From JAGOTP01 sp964600845 (GTDB lineage: Bacteria; Patescibacteriota; Patescibacteriia; 2-12-FULL-60-25), in contig CAZRJW010000009.1 of assembly GCA_964600845.1 (NCBI GenBank), forward strand, positions 1 to 42,137: DNA of 42,137 nucleotides. Reading direction: 5' to 3'. The position numbers and the translations under genes were made by a program. The notes beneath the pieces are model-generated. The model was not told the origin of the DNA and did not search any database. It worked only from the letters and a program-made list of their open reading frames with translations. Below, in pieces: positions 17,543 to 25,182 of the stretch. The number at the start of each line of letters is the position of its first letter. Within the stretch, counting starts at the first letter, position 1.

Positions 17543-17585
17543 AGAGGAGATGGTGCTAGTATACCGCAGGAGTATCACAGGACCT

Positions 17586-17918
17586 ATGATCGATTTTCCG
17601 CAAAACACCCAAACGATCCTGCACTATTCGCTACATGCTCTATTGCCAGCGCTATTTGGATACACGTTCTTTAGGGAAATTTGGGGGAAGGCCTGGGCTA
17701 TTATGCTCGCGACGATGCTGGTTGATCTCGACCATTTGTTTGCGAGTCCTATTTTCAACCCCATACGGTGCAGTATTGGTTTTCACCCGCTTCACAGTGT
17801 TCCAGCCATCATCATTTACGGACTTATGCTTTTCATCCCGAATACATACGCGAAAATCGTTGGACTCGGCTTACTTCTGCATATGCTCACGGATTGGGTA
17901 GATTGTTTGTTGATGTAA
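17586..17918 (+). CDS. DUF6122-like small membrane protein
   Basis: 110 aa from ATG 17586. The histidine/aspartate pattern HYSLHALLP, MLVDLDHLF, HPLHSVPA and LLLHMLTDWVD spread over 3-4 membrane helices is that of the DUF6122 family, related in pattern to membrane-bound metal-dependent hydrolases. GCAGGAG lies about 13 bases upstream. It converges on the 288-aa secreted membrane protein, ending 10 bases from it. Confidence 0.75.
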   Translation: MIDFPQNTQTILHYSLHALLPALFGYTFFREIWGKAWAIMLATMLVDLDHLFASPIFNPIRCSIGFHPLHSVPAIIIYGLMLFIPNTYAKIVGLGLLLHMLTDWVDCLLM

Positions 17919-17928
17919 CGATCCCGTA

Positions 17929-18795
17929 TTACGCAACCGGGCACGTATTCTTTCCAAGTGCCGCGTACAACCCACACCACGAGAACAACGATTCAAATAG
18001 ACAAAAGCCTGAGAAGAAGAAAAGGACCGGACTCCAACTCGTCAGAAGCGCGACCAAGAACAACCCAAGCGCAAATGCCGCACGCAACCAACGACCAGAC
18101 GATCCAATATTTTTTGAAACCGCTCGCACCCCTGTTTGCACGAGTCGCTTGAGCAGAAAACGATACAGGAACCCGAAGACAAAGGCCGCCACAAAAAGTG
18201 CCAACACGTACGCGATCCCAAACGGCGAAAGAATGAATCCTGCCGGGGAGGTTCCAAAGAAGTCGCGCTTTAATGTGGGAATAAGGCGTGCCGCGTTCCA
18301 GCTGTCACGCGCTGTGAAATGTTCCGCTTCCCCAATCGCGAGCGAATAGCGGCTGTCGTTCTGAGCACTTGATACCTGGACGACGTATTCACCTGGCGTG
18401 GCGCGCTGTTTATATTCTTCCCCTTGCCAGTACCAGTCTCGACCGAACGCTTCCCACATACGCTTCCAGGGACTCGCGGCTGTTTTGTTTAAAACGGTCA
18501 GAGCGGTCGTGTCTCCAATCTTTGTAACGGTTGCCGTCACATCCTTCTTTTGATCAGCTCGATCTGGAACGAGAATATTCACATACAGATCGAACGGTTG
18601 TTGAGCGGTAATACGGAACGTGTGTGGCTGCCCCTTCAGTTGTCCGTAATAGGCCTTTGAGATTTCTGGCTCTGTAACCGTCGTCTCTGTCCCCGTCACA
18701 AGACGAGGCTGATGCGCAGAGGCGGCAAACGGCAGACCAAACAGGACAGCAACTGAGAAGACAAGTGACACCTGGACGAGAGGGAACCATTTCAT
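17929..18795 (-). CDS. Secreted membrane-anchored protein next to the 1080-aa surface protein
   Basis: 288 aa from ATG 18795, which overlaps the end of the upstream surface-protein gene by two or so bases, so they are an operon. Cleavable signal peptide (MKWFPLVQVSLVFSVAV...ASA, about 27 residues), then an extracellular beta-rich domain (~30-165; YGQLKGQPHTFRI and PGEYVVQVSS look like a pre-peptidase C-terminal-type sandwich), then three or four membrane helices from ~185 to the end. No enzyme motif. It may anchor or process the large surface protein; that is inference. Confidence 0.7.
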   Translation of the reverse strand: MKWFPLVQVSLVFSVAVLFGLPFAASAHQPRLVTGTETTVTEPEISKAYYGQLKGQPHTFRITAQQPFDLYVNILVPDRADQKKDVTATVTKIGDTTALTVLNKTAASPWKRMWEAFGRDWYWQGEEYKQRATPGEYVVQVSSAQNDSRYSLAIGEAEHFTARDSWNAARLIPTLKRDFFGTSPAGFILSPFGIAYVLALFVAAFVFGFLYRFLLKRLVQTGVRAVSKNIGSSGRWLRAAFALGLFLVALLTSWSPVLFFFSGFCLFESLFSWCGLYAALGKNTCPVA

Positions 18796-18796
18796 A

Positions 18797-21700
18797 TTAG
18801 CGAACATACCCCAAAAGACGCACAAATGCCCAATCGAACGGGCTCACCGGAGTACGGCGCATCAAGCTGCGATAACTCACGATCCCCTTTTGTTCTTTCA
18901 CCAGGTCGCGTGGGAAACGAATGCGATACATCAGCGTATTCCAAGCCGTGTTTTCGCGTTCAGAACGGAAGTTTGGCGCACGACCAAAGACTTTTTTGAA
19001 TGCCACGAGCGCGCTCGACACCTGGCGACGTTCGTTTTTTATATTGCGCGTGACAGGAATCAACCCGCTTGAGATTCGAATAAAGTCTTCTTCGGTCGCT
19101 GTCTCTCCAATCGTTTCTTGCACATCACGCACAATCGCACGGCGTTCCCCTTCTCCGTAGGCGCGTGAGGCGGGTGAAACGCCTTCTGCGATGAAGCGAG
19201 CGGACAATGTGGCGAACGTTTCTGGCTGTGGCTTTACTGCCTCTTGCGTGACGGTAGATGGTGCTTGAGGAAAGAGTGCAGGCAACACAGGCGATTGAAT
19301 GACTGGCGGATTCGCGAACAGGGTAAAGACAGACATGGGAGCACCCCCGCCGCCTCCGCCGCCAACCGCACCTCCGCCGCCACTACTGACAGGGGCCGGA
19401 ACAGGCGTCGCCGTGTTGACTACGATGGCGGACGACGTCACAAACGAAGATTGATTCCCAACAAGGTCACTCGCTTGGACCCGGAAGTACCATGTTCCAT
19501 CCGCCAAGGTTGAGGTTGGCGTGAAGGTGATCAACGCGGTTGAAGTCGCATAGACCGTTCCACTAAAATCAGCCGACGTACTCCATTGAAGCAGATACGG
19601 AACCTCCGCTAAGCCAACTCCGGCATCCGTAGACGCATCCCAAGAAATCACGGGCTGGGCCGATGTCGTAGGTGAACCGCTGGCTGGAATCCCTGGAGGC
19701 GTTGGCGCGGTGCCGTCAAAAATGAATAGTCCGCCACTTTCTTCGGTAAAGGTCGTATCCCCATCAAACGTCGCCCCTGAGACATTGACGATCACCCCTG
19801 CCCCGTTAGCAATCACCGTCCAAGGACCGGTCGAAGCAAAGTCACGCGTCGTCGTAAGACTTGTCGTATAACGCCTTGTCTTTGTCCCGGTCACATCGCC
19901 AAAGTCGGTATTCGGAAGGTCTCCATTCACGATCAGATCTCCGTTAATCGTTGATGGACCTAACCCACTCTCATCGTTCAGCGTCACGGTTCCTGATACC
20001 GAGGCGAATACGAGCAAACTTTCATCGTTCAACACATAGTCCGTAATCGGCAACAGGTCTGAGCCATACGAGATACCATCGATAAACCCCTCATAGACCC
20101 GATCCCCTGTCAGCGTAAAGATGCCGCCCTGTGGAGTCGTCGACGCGTAATAGGTCGTATCAAAGATCGCATTGCCAGTCACTGTACCTTGGTTATAGCT
20201 CCTCCCACGAAACGTCGCCGCCCCTGTCATATCATCCTCGTTACCACTATCATCGAAAAAATACGTGGCCCCTGTCACTAAACCATCGTTTATCGCATCA
20301 CCATAGAAGTACACTGTTCCGTTCACAACGCCTCCATTCGTAGAAGAGGTGAACGTACTCGTCGCGGTAATAGTCGATATGTTGGTAGAACCGTCGTAGA
20401 ACAAAAAGTCCGTAATCGGCGCCCCATCCGCTCCGTAGATATTGCCGGTCACCGTTCCCGCCCAATAGACTCCCCCTTCTACGAAGAAGAGTCCTGCGCT
20501 AGGTGTCGAAGAGGCATAGTAGGTCGTATTAAAGGTCGCATCTCCATCCACCGTTCCATTATTTAGACTCTGGCCATTGAAGAAGGCTGTTCCGAGTGTC
20601 GCACTATTGTTTTGGCTCGTATCGAAGAAATACTGCGTTCCACTCGCATTTCCACCGTTTATGGCAGATCCATAGAAGAGCGCTGCTCCCTCCACCGTCC
20701 CAACGTTCGTGGTCGAAAAAAAGGTCGACGTCACAGTAACGGTTACCGCGTTTGTCGATCCTGGGTAAAAATAGAAATCGGTAATCAGAGCATCGTCGGT
20801 TCCAGTGATGAAGCCCCCAACTCTCGCTTCCCATTGACGACCGGTTTCAAACGGGAACACCCCCGCGTTTGCGGTCGATGAAGCGTAATATAGCGTATCA
20901 AACATCGCATTCCCCGTAACTTCTCCGGTTGCATAGCTCGATCCATGAAATTCTGCATCTCCCTCCACCGTGCCTAACAGATAGCTATCATCATGGAACA
21001 AGGCGATTCCCGTTGCTGTGCCACCAATGGACAAAGAGCTTTGATCAAAAAACTGATAGCTCGTCACAGGAGACATATCCACCGTATAGGCTACTCCGTC
21101 AATCGTACCATCCCACGTAGTCGTCCCCGTAAGGGTAATCACCCCAAGCGTTGGAGCAAAGCCATCAAAGTAGGTTGTCGAAAAAATCGCATCTCCTGCG
21201 ACATGCCCGGCATTCCGGCTCGCTCCACTAAAGGTCGACGTTCCGGTGATCGTTGCCGCATCCAAGACACTCGAATCCGTAAAGACGGCCCCTTCAAGAA
21301 CCGTCGCGTCAATTCCAAAATGACTCGAGCTTGCGACGGTGAGTGTTTTTACGACGACCGGATCACCTGCGTTCGTGGAGACGGTAGCCACGATGTTCAC
21401 ATCATCCAGTTCCGTTGGGAGCGCGCTCGCCGGCTGCGTAAAGGCGAGATCGTCCCACCAGTTCCCCAGATTGTGCCATTCCGCGTTGACCGCTCCGTTA
21501 AAAAATTTACTGCTTCCATGATAGGTCACCGTTCCCCCGACCGTTCCCCCAATGGGCCGAGGAGAAGGATAATAAACGTCTACGTTGCCCGTGATCGTCC
21601 CGGTGTTATAACTACTATCACGAAATATCGCGTTTCCAGTGACCGTTCCTTCATTGTAAGAAGAATCCGTAAATTCAGCGTTTCCGGTCACAACTCCTTG

Positions 21701-22039
21701 GTAGAAACTATTGTACGAAGTGCCTTGAAAGGTGGCTGTTGTTGCAACCGTCACGGCTTCGCTCAGAAAAACGGATCCGTAGAAGGTAAGGCTATTCGCT
21801 TCTGCTGGCATGGGAGAGAACGAGTTGTAATCGATCGAGGAGTAGACGTAGCCGTCGTCTGTACTCGTCGGAATCGCCCCTGCGGGAGACGTAAATCCAC
21901 TATTGGTCCACCAGTTGGAGTCATTCGCCCAATCAGCGCTCACCGCTCCGTTAAAGTAGAGCGAAGCGGCGGAGGCGGTCGCAGGCAACGCGCACAACAA
22001 AAAGAGTACAACAAAGAGCACGCGTTTGAAGAAGAGCAT
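18797..22039 (-). CDS. Very large secreted surface protein with beta-solenoid-like repeats
   Basis: 1080 aa. Signal peptide (~24 residues, ending TASAAS). Residues ~25-760 are short repeats of the form G-x-VTGNAxFxDSSYNxGT, typical of a right-handed beta-solenoid; from ~380 they are organised into three ~120-residue higher-order copies, each beginning with a TTYYASST-like block and containing a PITD[FY] block. Residues ~780-880 are fibronectin/Ig-like (DGTWYFRVQASD). A Gly-rich linker (~885-905) leads to a ~170-residue C-terminal alpha-helical domain (GEGERRAIVRDVQET, FGRAPNF) found at the end of CPR surface proteins. TATACT stands six bases before the ATG. Likely a cell-surface fibre or adhesin. 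Confidence 0.85.
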   Translation of the reverse strand: MLFFKRVLFVVLFLLCALPATASAASLYFNGAVSADWANDSNWWTNSGFTSPAGAIPTSTDDGYVYSSIDYNSFSPMPAEANSLTFYGSVFLSEAVTVATTATFQGTSYNSFYQGVVTGNAEFTDSSYNEGTVTGNAIFRDSSYNTGTITGNVDVYYPSPRPIGGTVGGTVTYHGSSKFFNGAVNAEWHNLGNWWDDLAFTQPASALPTELDDVNIVATVSTNAGDPVVVKTLTVASSSHFGIDATVLEGAVFTDSSVLDAATITGTSTFSGASRNAGHVAGDAIFSTTYFDGFAPTLGVITLTGTTTWDGTIDGVAYTVDMSPVTSYQFFDQSSLSIGGTATGIALFHDDSYLLGTVEGDAEFHGSSYATGEVTGNAMFDTLYYASSTANAGVFPFETGRQWEARVGGFITGTDDALITDFYFYPGSTNAVTVTVTSTFFSTTNVGTVEGAALFYGSAINGGNASGTQYFFDTSQNNSATLGTAFFNGQSLNNGTVDGDATFNTTYYASSTPSAGLFFVEGGVYWAGTVTGNIYGADGAPITDFLFYDGSTNISTITATSTFTSSTNGGVVNGTVYFYGDAINDGLVTGATYFFDDSGNEDDMTGAATFRGRSYNQGTVTGNAIFDTTYYASTTPQGGIFTLTGDRVYEGFIDGISYGSDLLPITDYVLNDESLLVFASVSGTVTLNDESGLGPSTINGDLIVNGDLPNTDFGDVTGTKTRRYTTSLTTTRDFASTGPWTVIANGAGVIVNVSGATFDGDTTFTEESGGLFIFDGTAPTPPGIPASGSPTTSAQPVISWDASTDAGVGLAEVPYLLQWSTSADFSGTVYATSTALITFTPTSTLADGTWYFRVQASDLVGNQSSFVTSSAIVVNTATPVPAPVSSGGGGAVGGGGGGGAPMSVFTLFANPPVIQSPVLPALFPQAPSTVTQEAVKPQPETFATLSARFIAEGVSPASRAYGEGERRAIVRDVQETIGETATEEDFIRISSGLIPVTRNIKNERRQVSSALVAFKKVFGRAPNFRSERENTAWNTLMYRIRFPRDLVKEQKGIVSYRSLMRRTPVSPFDWAFVRLLGYVR
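20110..20910 (-). repeat. About 370-bp imperfect tandem repeats inside the surface-protein gene
   Basis: The block encoding TLYYASST / TTYYASST / TTYYASTT recurs near 20890, 20525 and 20145, so the period is about 365-380 bp (about 120-125 codons). Copies differ at many positions, so they are old or diversifying. Boundaries are approximate. Confidence 0.65.
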
Positions 22040-22045
22040 GCGCGA

Positions 22046-22051
22046 AGTATA
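22046..22051 (-). promoter_or_regulatory. -10 box of the leaderless surface-protein transcript
   Basis: Minus-strand TATACT, followed by six bases and the ATG at 22039. The -35 is poorly defined. Confidence 0.45.
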
Positions 22052-22078
22052 GCAGCTTTACCTCTGTCTTTGCATAAC

Positions 22079-22100
22079 AAAAAAGCCGCCTTTGTGGCGA
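22079..22100 (-). terminator. Rho-independent terminator of the PG-binding surface protein
   Basis: On the minus strand CGCC-ACAAA-GGCG followed by GC and six T. It lies about 135 bases after the stop of the leftward gene. The rest of 22101-22235 shows nothing else. The bases just before the stem (CAGAGAAG) are the same as before the rpoD terminator. Confidence 0.7.
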
Positions 22101-22235
22101 CTTCTCTGTTGGCTCGACGGATGGATGATGAACTCGGCTTTGCAAGGAGGTTGGGTTGCTTTCGTGAGGGCTTTCGACGCATGTGGGTCATGCTGCAATT
22201 TGGACAAATTATTCGCGACTTGCCTATACACCTCC

Positions 22236-23570
22236 TTAAAACGATCCTTTATTCAGAAACGCGCGCGTAAATCCAAGCACGTTTCCCGTTCCCTCTTTAA
22301 GGGAAAGAGGATCAAGGAGCCGCTGGCGGTGGGCTTCCTGAAAGAGAATGACAGCGCGCATGGTCGCCGCACCGAAGTAGGTCGTTTCATTTCCACTAGA
22401 GCCGTTTCCGCGTTTCGCAATCTGAAAACCCTTCTCATTCAGAAGCTTTTGTAGCTCACGAACATCTTCCCCTCTCATCCCGAGCCTCAAGTTGCGCATG
22501 AACTGATAGGGAGGCTGGACACTTGTTGCTTTAGTCGTTGTAACAGCGATTACGGATGATTGAACGGGCAACACATCGACAAAGCTCGTAAGGACTGGTG
22601 ATGGATCGCCCGTGGATGAGAAGAGCTTGGCATACACCGTATACCTCCCAGACTGTGGCGGAAGAGTAAGCTGAATCGAAGACTGGTATGGGTAGATACC
22701 CGCCCCTTGAAAGTCTGGTCGGAGAGAGAGCGCATATCCCCGCACAGTCTTACCTTGTGCGTTAAAGCTAATATTGATACGTGGAGATGAGACACGGTGA
22801 ACAGGTAATGCCAGGCCATTCACAAGCATCGTTAGCGCCGTCTTGAGACCATCTACCGCAGGCTGAACGCTGCTCGGAAAGATGCTTGTAGACGCACTTA
22901 TTGCACCTCCTCCCGAAGAGGGGGTTGGTACAACATCCGTGACGACAGTGACGGTTGTAACGGTTACCGTACGGGTGACGGGAATTGCAGCATTTCCTGC
23001 CGCATCTGAAACCGAGTAAGTAAGCGTATAGGTTCCTGCAGTAGCTGTATTCACCGATCCCGTGGTCACAATACCGCCGGTAATGTCTCCCTCCGGATTA
23101 TCCGCCGCCGTTGCCCCTGCATCGGAATATCCAGATCCCTGAGAAACGGAAACCGAGGCGCTTCCTAAAAGAGTGACGACGGGGGCAATCGTATCAATCA
23201 CGATCTCCTTGTTGTCAGCAAGGTTCTGGAGTGGCGTGAAAAAAACCATCGCATTCGATGCGCTATCTGTAATTGTTCCAGATACGCTCTGGACCGTGAG
23301 ATCACTAGAGCTATCGCCTGCTTGAACGACATAGGCGCACGTACCAGTTGTCGCACCTGTCACTGTGAACGTACATGATTGGTCCGTAGTGCCTGTCTCG
23401 AAGAGAAGCGTGACCGATCCGGTAGAAGTCACCGCTTCAGAAAACGTAACCATTACGGGGATCGATTGGCCGGTCCCATACGATCCGTTCACCACATCTG
23501 AACTGATATCTAAGATTGTTGGGGGCGTGGTGTCCGCATCGGTAGTAAAGGCCGTTCTCATGCTCACCAC
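22236..23570 (-). CDS. Surface protein with Ig-like repeats and C-terminal peptidoglycan-binding domain, N-terminus lost
   Basis: About 444 aa readable. Residues ~10-120 are a bacterial Ig-like domain (DTTPPTILDISS...), ~125-205 a DUF5011/HYR-type domain (VSVSQGSGYSDAGATAADNPEGDI in part, GTYTLTYSVSDAAGN), then a Ser/Thr linker, a ~120-residue beta domain, and a PG_binding_1 domain (~370-430, LRLGMRGEDVRELQKLLNEKG, TYFGAATMRAVILFQ). There is no signal peptide and the first codon available is a GTG with no RBS, so the 5' end seems to be missing. It meets the truncated recombinase head to head at about 23570, suggesting a deletion or rearrangement there. Confidence 0.75.
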   Translation of the reverse strand: MVSMRTAFTTDADTTPPTILDISSDVVNGSYGTGQSIPVMVTFSEAVTSTGSVTLLFETGTTDQSCTFTVTGATTGTCAYVVQAGDSSSDLTVQSVSGTITDSASNAMVFFTPLQNLADNKEIVIDTIAPVVTLLGSASVSVSQGSGYSDAGATAADNPEGDITGGIVTTGSVNTATAGTYTLTYSVSDAAGNAAIPVTRTVTVTTVTVVTDVVPTPSSGGGAISASTSIFPSSVQPAVDGLKTALTMLVNGLALPVHRVSSPRINISFNAQGKTVRGYALSLRPDFQGAGIYPYQSSIQLTLPPQSGRYTVYAKLFSSTGDPSPVLTSFVDVLPVQSSVIAVTTTKATSVQPPYQFMRNLRLGMRGEDVRELQKLLNEKGFQIAKRGNGSSGNETTYFGAATMRAVILFQEAHRQRLLDPLSLKEGTGNVLGFTRAFLNKGSF

Positions 23571-24518
23571 ACCGTCACGAAGGAACCAAGAGCCCTATGT
23601 GGTCTTCTGTCATGCGGAACGTGTGGCATGATGGTCACCGGTGAATTCCATTTGAAACGAGAGCGAAATGGAAATGTTCACCGATACACCTACTATCGTT
23701 GCACGAAGAAGTCTAAAAAAGTTGCGTGCAACGAGCCCTATATTCAAGAGAAGAAATTAGATGAGCAGCTATCTTCGCTCCTGAGCGGTATGAATTTGCC
23801 TTCAGAATGGACACAGGAGCTCAGAAACATGCTTGAGAGGGATCGAAGTGACGTATCGACGTCTGACACAGTATTACAGGATGAAACGGAGCATACCATC
23901 CGAGAAATACAAACCAAGGTCGAGCGACTTCTTGATGGCTATTTAGCTCAGGATATTGAGCGAGAGGCGTACCTCAAAAAGAAGGCTGACCTCTTGGGCC
24001 AAAAGAAGTCGCTCGAGGAAAAACAAAGCCGTTTGAAGCACGCCGCAAACGCTTGGCTCGAACCGATGGCAGAATGGCTAAATGACGCGGAAAAGTTGAA
24101 AAAAATCGCACAGGCTTCTGACCTTTTTGCCAAAAAGGTCACGGCCAAAGAAATCTTTGGCTCGAACCTTTTGCTCACGCAAAAAAACGTGGTGGTGGTG
24201 TCCCCCGAAAACGTGGTGAACGTGGTGGTGGAAAACGTGGTGGACCCATCCGAAAACGTGGTGGTGCGGAAAAACGTGGATCAAAACGTGGTGGTGGGTG
24301 GTGTAAAAACACAATGGACGGCCGTGCAGGCCGCCCATATAATGGCGTGTGAAAAACCATTAAGTTTTGTGTTGGCTCCGAGGGTGGGGATCGAACCCAC
24401 GGCCAAGGGATTACACGTGTCTCTACGTTTCCGTAAAGGGTGGACTATATCTTCTCCTTTTTGCAAAGGAGTGAGGCGCTTCCCCCAACATCCGTTGGAG
24501 TACTCCCTTTCGGGATAG
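23571..24518 (+). pseudogene. Large serine recombinase, C-terminal fragment
   Basis: The frame holds the recombinase zinc beta-ribbon and coiled-coil part only: GLLSCGTCGMMVTGE with CxxC, YTYYRCTKK with a later CNEPYIQE, and a long helical region (~residues 80-190) ending KEIFGSNLLLTQK. Homology starts around 23577 (KEPRALCGLL), upstream of the first ATG at 23628; the catalytic resolvase domain and Recombinase domain are absent. After 24180 the frame encodes a low-complexity Asn-Val-Val-rich tail and then runs antisense through the tRNA-Asn 3' exon, so the natural C-terminus is lost as well. Remnant of an integrated element; almost certainly inactive. Confidence 0.85.
24185..24302 (+). repeat. 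Degenerate short tandem repeat, unit AAAACGTGGTGG
   Basis: AACGTGG occurs seven times in about 115 bases, usually preceded by AA and followed by TGG, with irregular spacers. It is in frame with the recombinase remnant and encodes ENVV/KNVV repeats. Strongly strand-asymmetric (G and T rich on +). Confidence 0.75.
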
Positions 24519-24977
24519 TCTCTGAACCTTCCTCGTAAAATCATTTGCATGATCACGAGGCTTGGCTGCTGATTACCATCACCGTCTGATCGACGATTGT
24601 AGGCTTCCAGCAATTCACCTCAAGTTTCAATCGGCATCACTGCCGAAAGCTGCGTTATACCGGCGTGAATCTCTCGATGACAGTTCGCACAAACTAGAAC
24701 GCACTTTTCTATCTCTGCTTTGACTTTCGTCCAAGCGCGAGTCAGACCGTCCATTGAAACTCCAAAATCCTTTTTTGAAGGATCTGGATGATGGAACTCC
24801 AGAGCGCCTATGCAGCGTGCGTAACCGCAGAGCTGACATTTGCCCCCTTTGTATTCCACCGCCATTTCACGAACACGACGTCTTCGTTTGGCTACCGCCT
24901 TCTTAAGATAATCAGCACGATCGGCATAGGAGCGCTTTTCCATACAACTTTGCAGTTTATATGAATAGGCTGTGTTC
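24414..24977 (-). mobile_element. Group I self-splicing intron with HNH homing endonuclease
   Basis: 564 bases. The conserved core is visible on the minus strand in order: P element AATTGCTGGAAGCC (24615-24602), Q/R element AATCAGCAGCCAAG (24574-24561), P7 strand with AGACTA (24526-24514) and S element AAGATATAGTCC (24453-24442), where GACTA pairs with TAGTC. At the 5' splice site CTGT pairs with ACAG four bases downstream, a plausible P1. The endonuclease gene lies in the 5' part, in the P1/P2 region, before the catalytic core. The ribozyme should excise itself from the tRNA-Asn transcript using an external guanosine. Confidence 0.92.
24620..24943 (-). CDS. HNH homing endonuclease encoded in the tRNA-Asn intron
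   Basis: 107 aa from ATG 24943; the frame is open back to a GTG at 24979 that straddles the splice site, so the start is uncertain and no good Shine-Dalgarno is seen. Basic N-terminal region (RADYLKKAVAKRRRRVREMA), then a zinc-bound HNH fold: CQLCGY, LEFHHPDP and CANCHREIH. The stop precedes the intron core by a few bases. Expected to cut intronless tRNA-Asn alleles and spread the intron; target not shown. Confidence 0.88.
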   Translation of the reverse strand: MEKRSYADRADYLKKAVAKRRRRVREMAVEYKGGKCQLCGYARCIGALEFHHPDPSKKDFGVSMDGLTRAWTKVKAEIEKCVLVCANCHREIHAGITQLSAVMPIET

Positions 24978-25036
24978 ACAGTCCCCTGCTCTACCGCTGA
25001 GCTACCTCGGAATCTACATCTGTAAGATGCGGGGGC

Positions 25037-25065
25037 AGTCTAACAATCCAGGATTTTTGTGGCAA
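25037..25065 (-). promoter_or_regulatory. Promoter of the tRNA-Asn gene
   Basis: Minus strand TTGCCA (25065-25060), 17-base spacer, TAGACT (25042-25037). The tRNA 5' end is 25 bases beyond the -10 box, a normal precursor leader. Confidence 0.6.
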
Positions 25066-25080
25066 GGGGCAGCTGGGAAT

Positions 25081-25182
25081 TGACCTGAAGGGACCAGAGA
25101 CTGATCCATTTAGGTCACTGGGGTTTTGTCGGCGTCGCTCGAGAAGAGCGTTCCGGACAGGCACCCCATAGCCTAGTTCAGT
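25081..25182 (-). terminator. Structured 3' region of the kinase gene
   Basis: Two adjacent nested folds. Nearest the stop: GGGGT (minus 25167-25163) with ACCCC (25124-25120), enclosing TGT/ACA, CGG/CCG and CGCTC/GAGCG. Beyond it TGACCT (25117-25112) pairs with AGGTCA (25086-25081), enclosing GGA/TCC. The kinase stop codon itself can pair with TCAGT at 25104-25100. No long T-run, so it may stabilise the 3' end as well as terminate. Confidence 0.45.

Larger units (their letters stand above)
24373..25011 (-). tRNA. tRNA-Asn (GUU), split by a group I intron
   Basis: 5' exon 25011-24978 and 3' exon 24413-24373. Joined, they give a perfect cloverleaf: 7-bp acceptor TCCGAGG/CCTCGGA, D stem GCTC/GAGC, anticodon stem GGGGA/TCCCT with loop CTGTTAA (anticodon GTT), T arm GTGGG-TTCGATC-CCCAC, discriminator G and encoded CCA. 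The break lies inside the anticodon, between positions 35 and 36. The 5' exon ends in U and the intron ends in G, as group I splicing requires. Expression depends on the intron being removed. Confidence 0.93.

Noticed and set aside
20110..20910. Non-coding tandem repeat or CRISPR-like array
   Set aside because: The period is fully explained by protein superrepeats of the surface protein and is a multiple of three.
20993..22270. 425-aa plus-strand frame opposite the surface-protein gene
   Set aside because: Basic, low-similarity translation antisense to a clear repeat protein with signal peptide; no RBS.
24185..24302. CRISPR array
   Set aside because: Units are about 12 bases with irregular short spacers and lie in frame within a recombinase remnant; no repeat/spacer geometry and no cas genes.
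24374..24518. Recombinase C-terminus LAPRVGIEPTAKG as a real domain
   Set aside because: This peptide is the familiar antisense translation of a tRNA T-arm and acceptor stem, here the tRNA-Asn 3' exon and intron.
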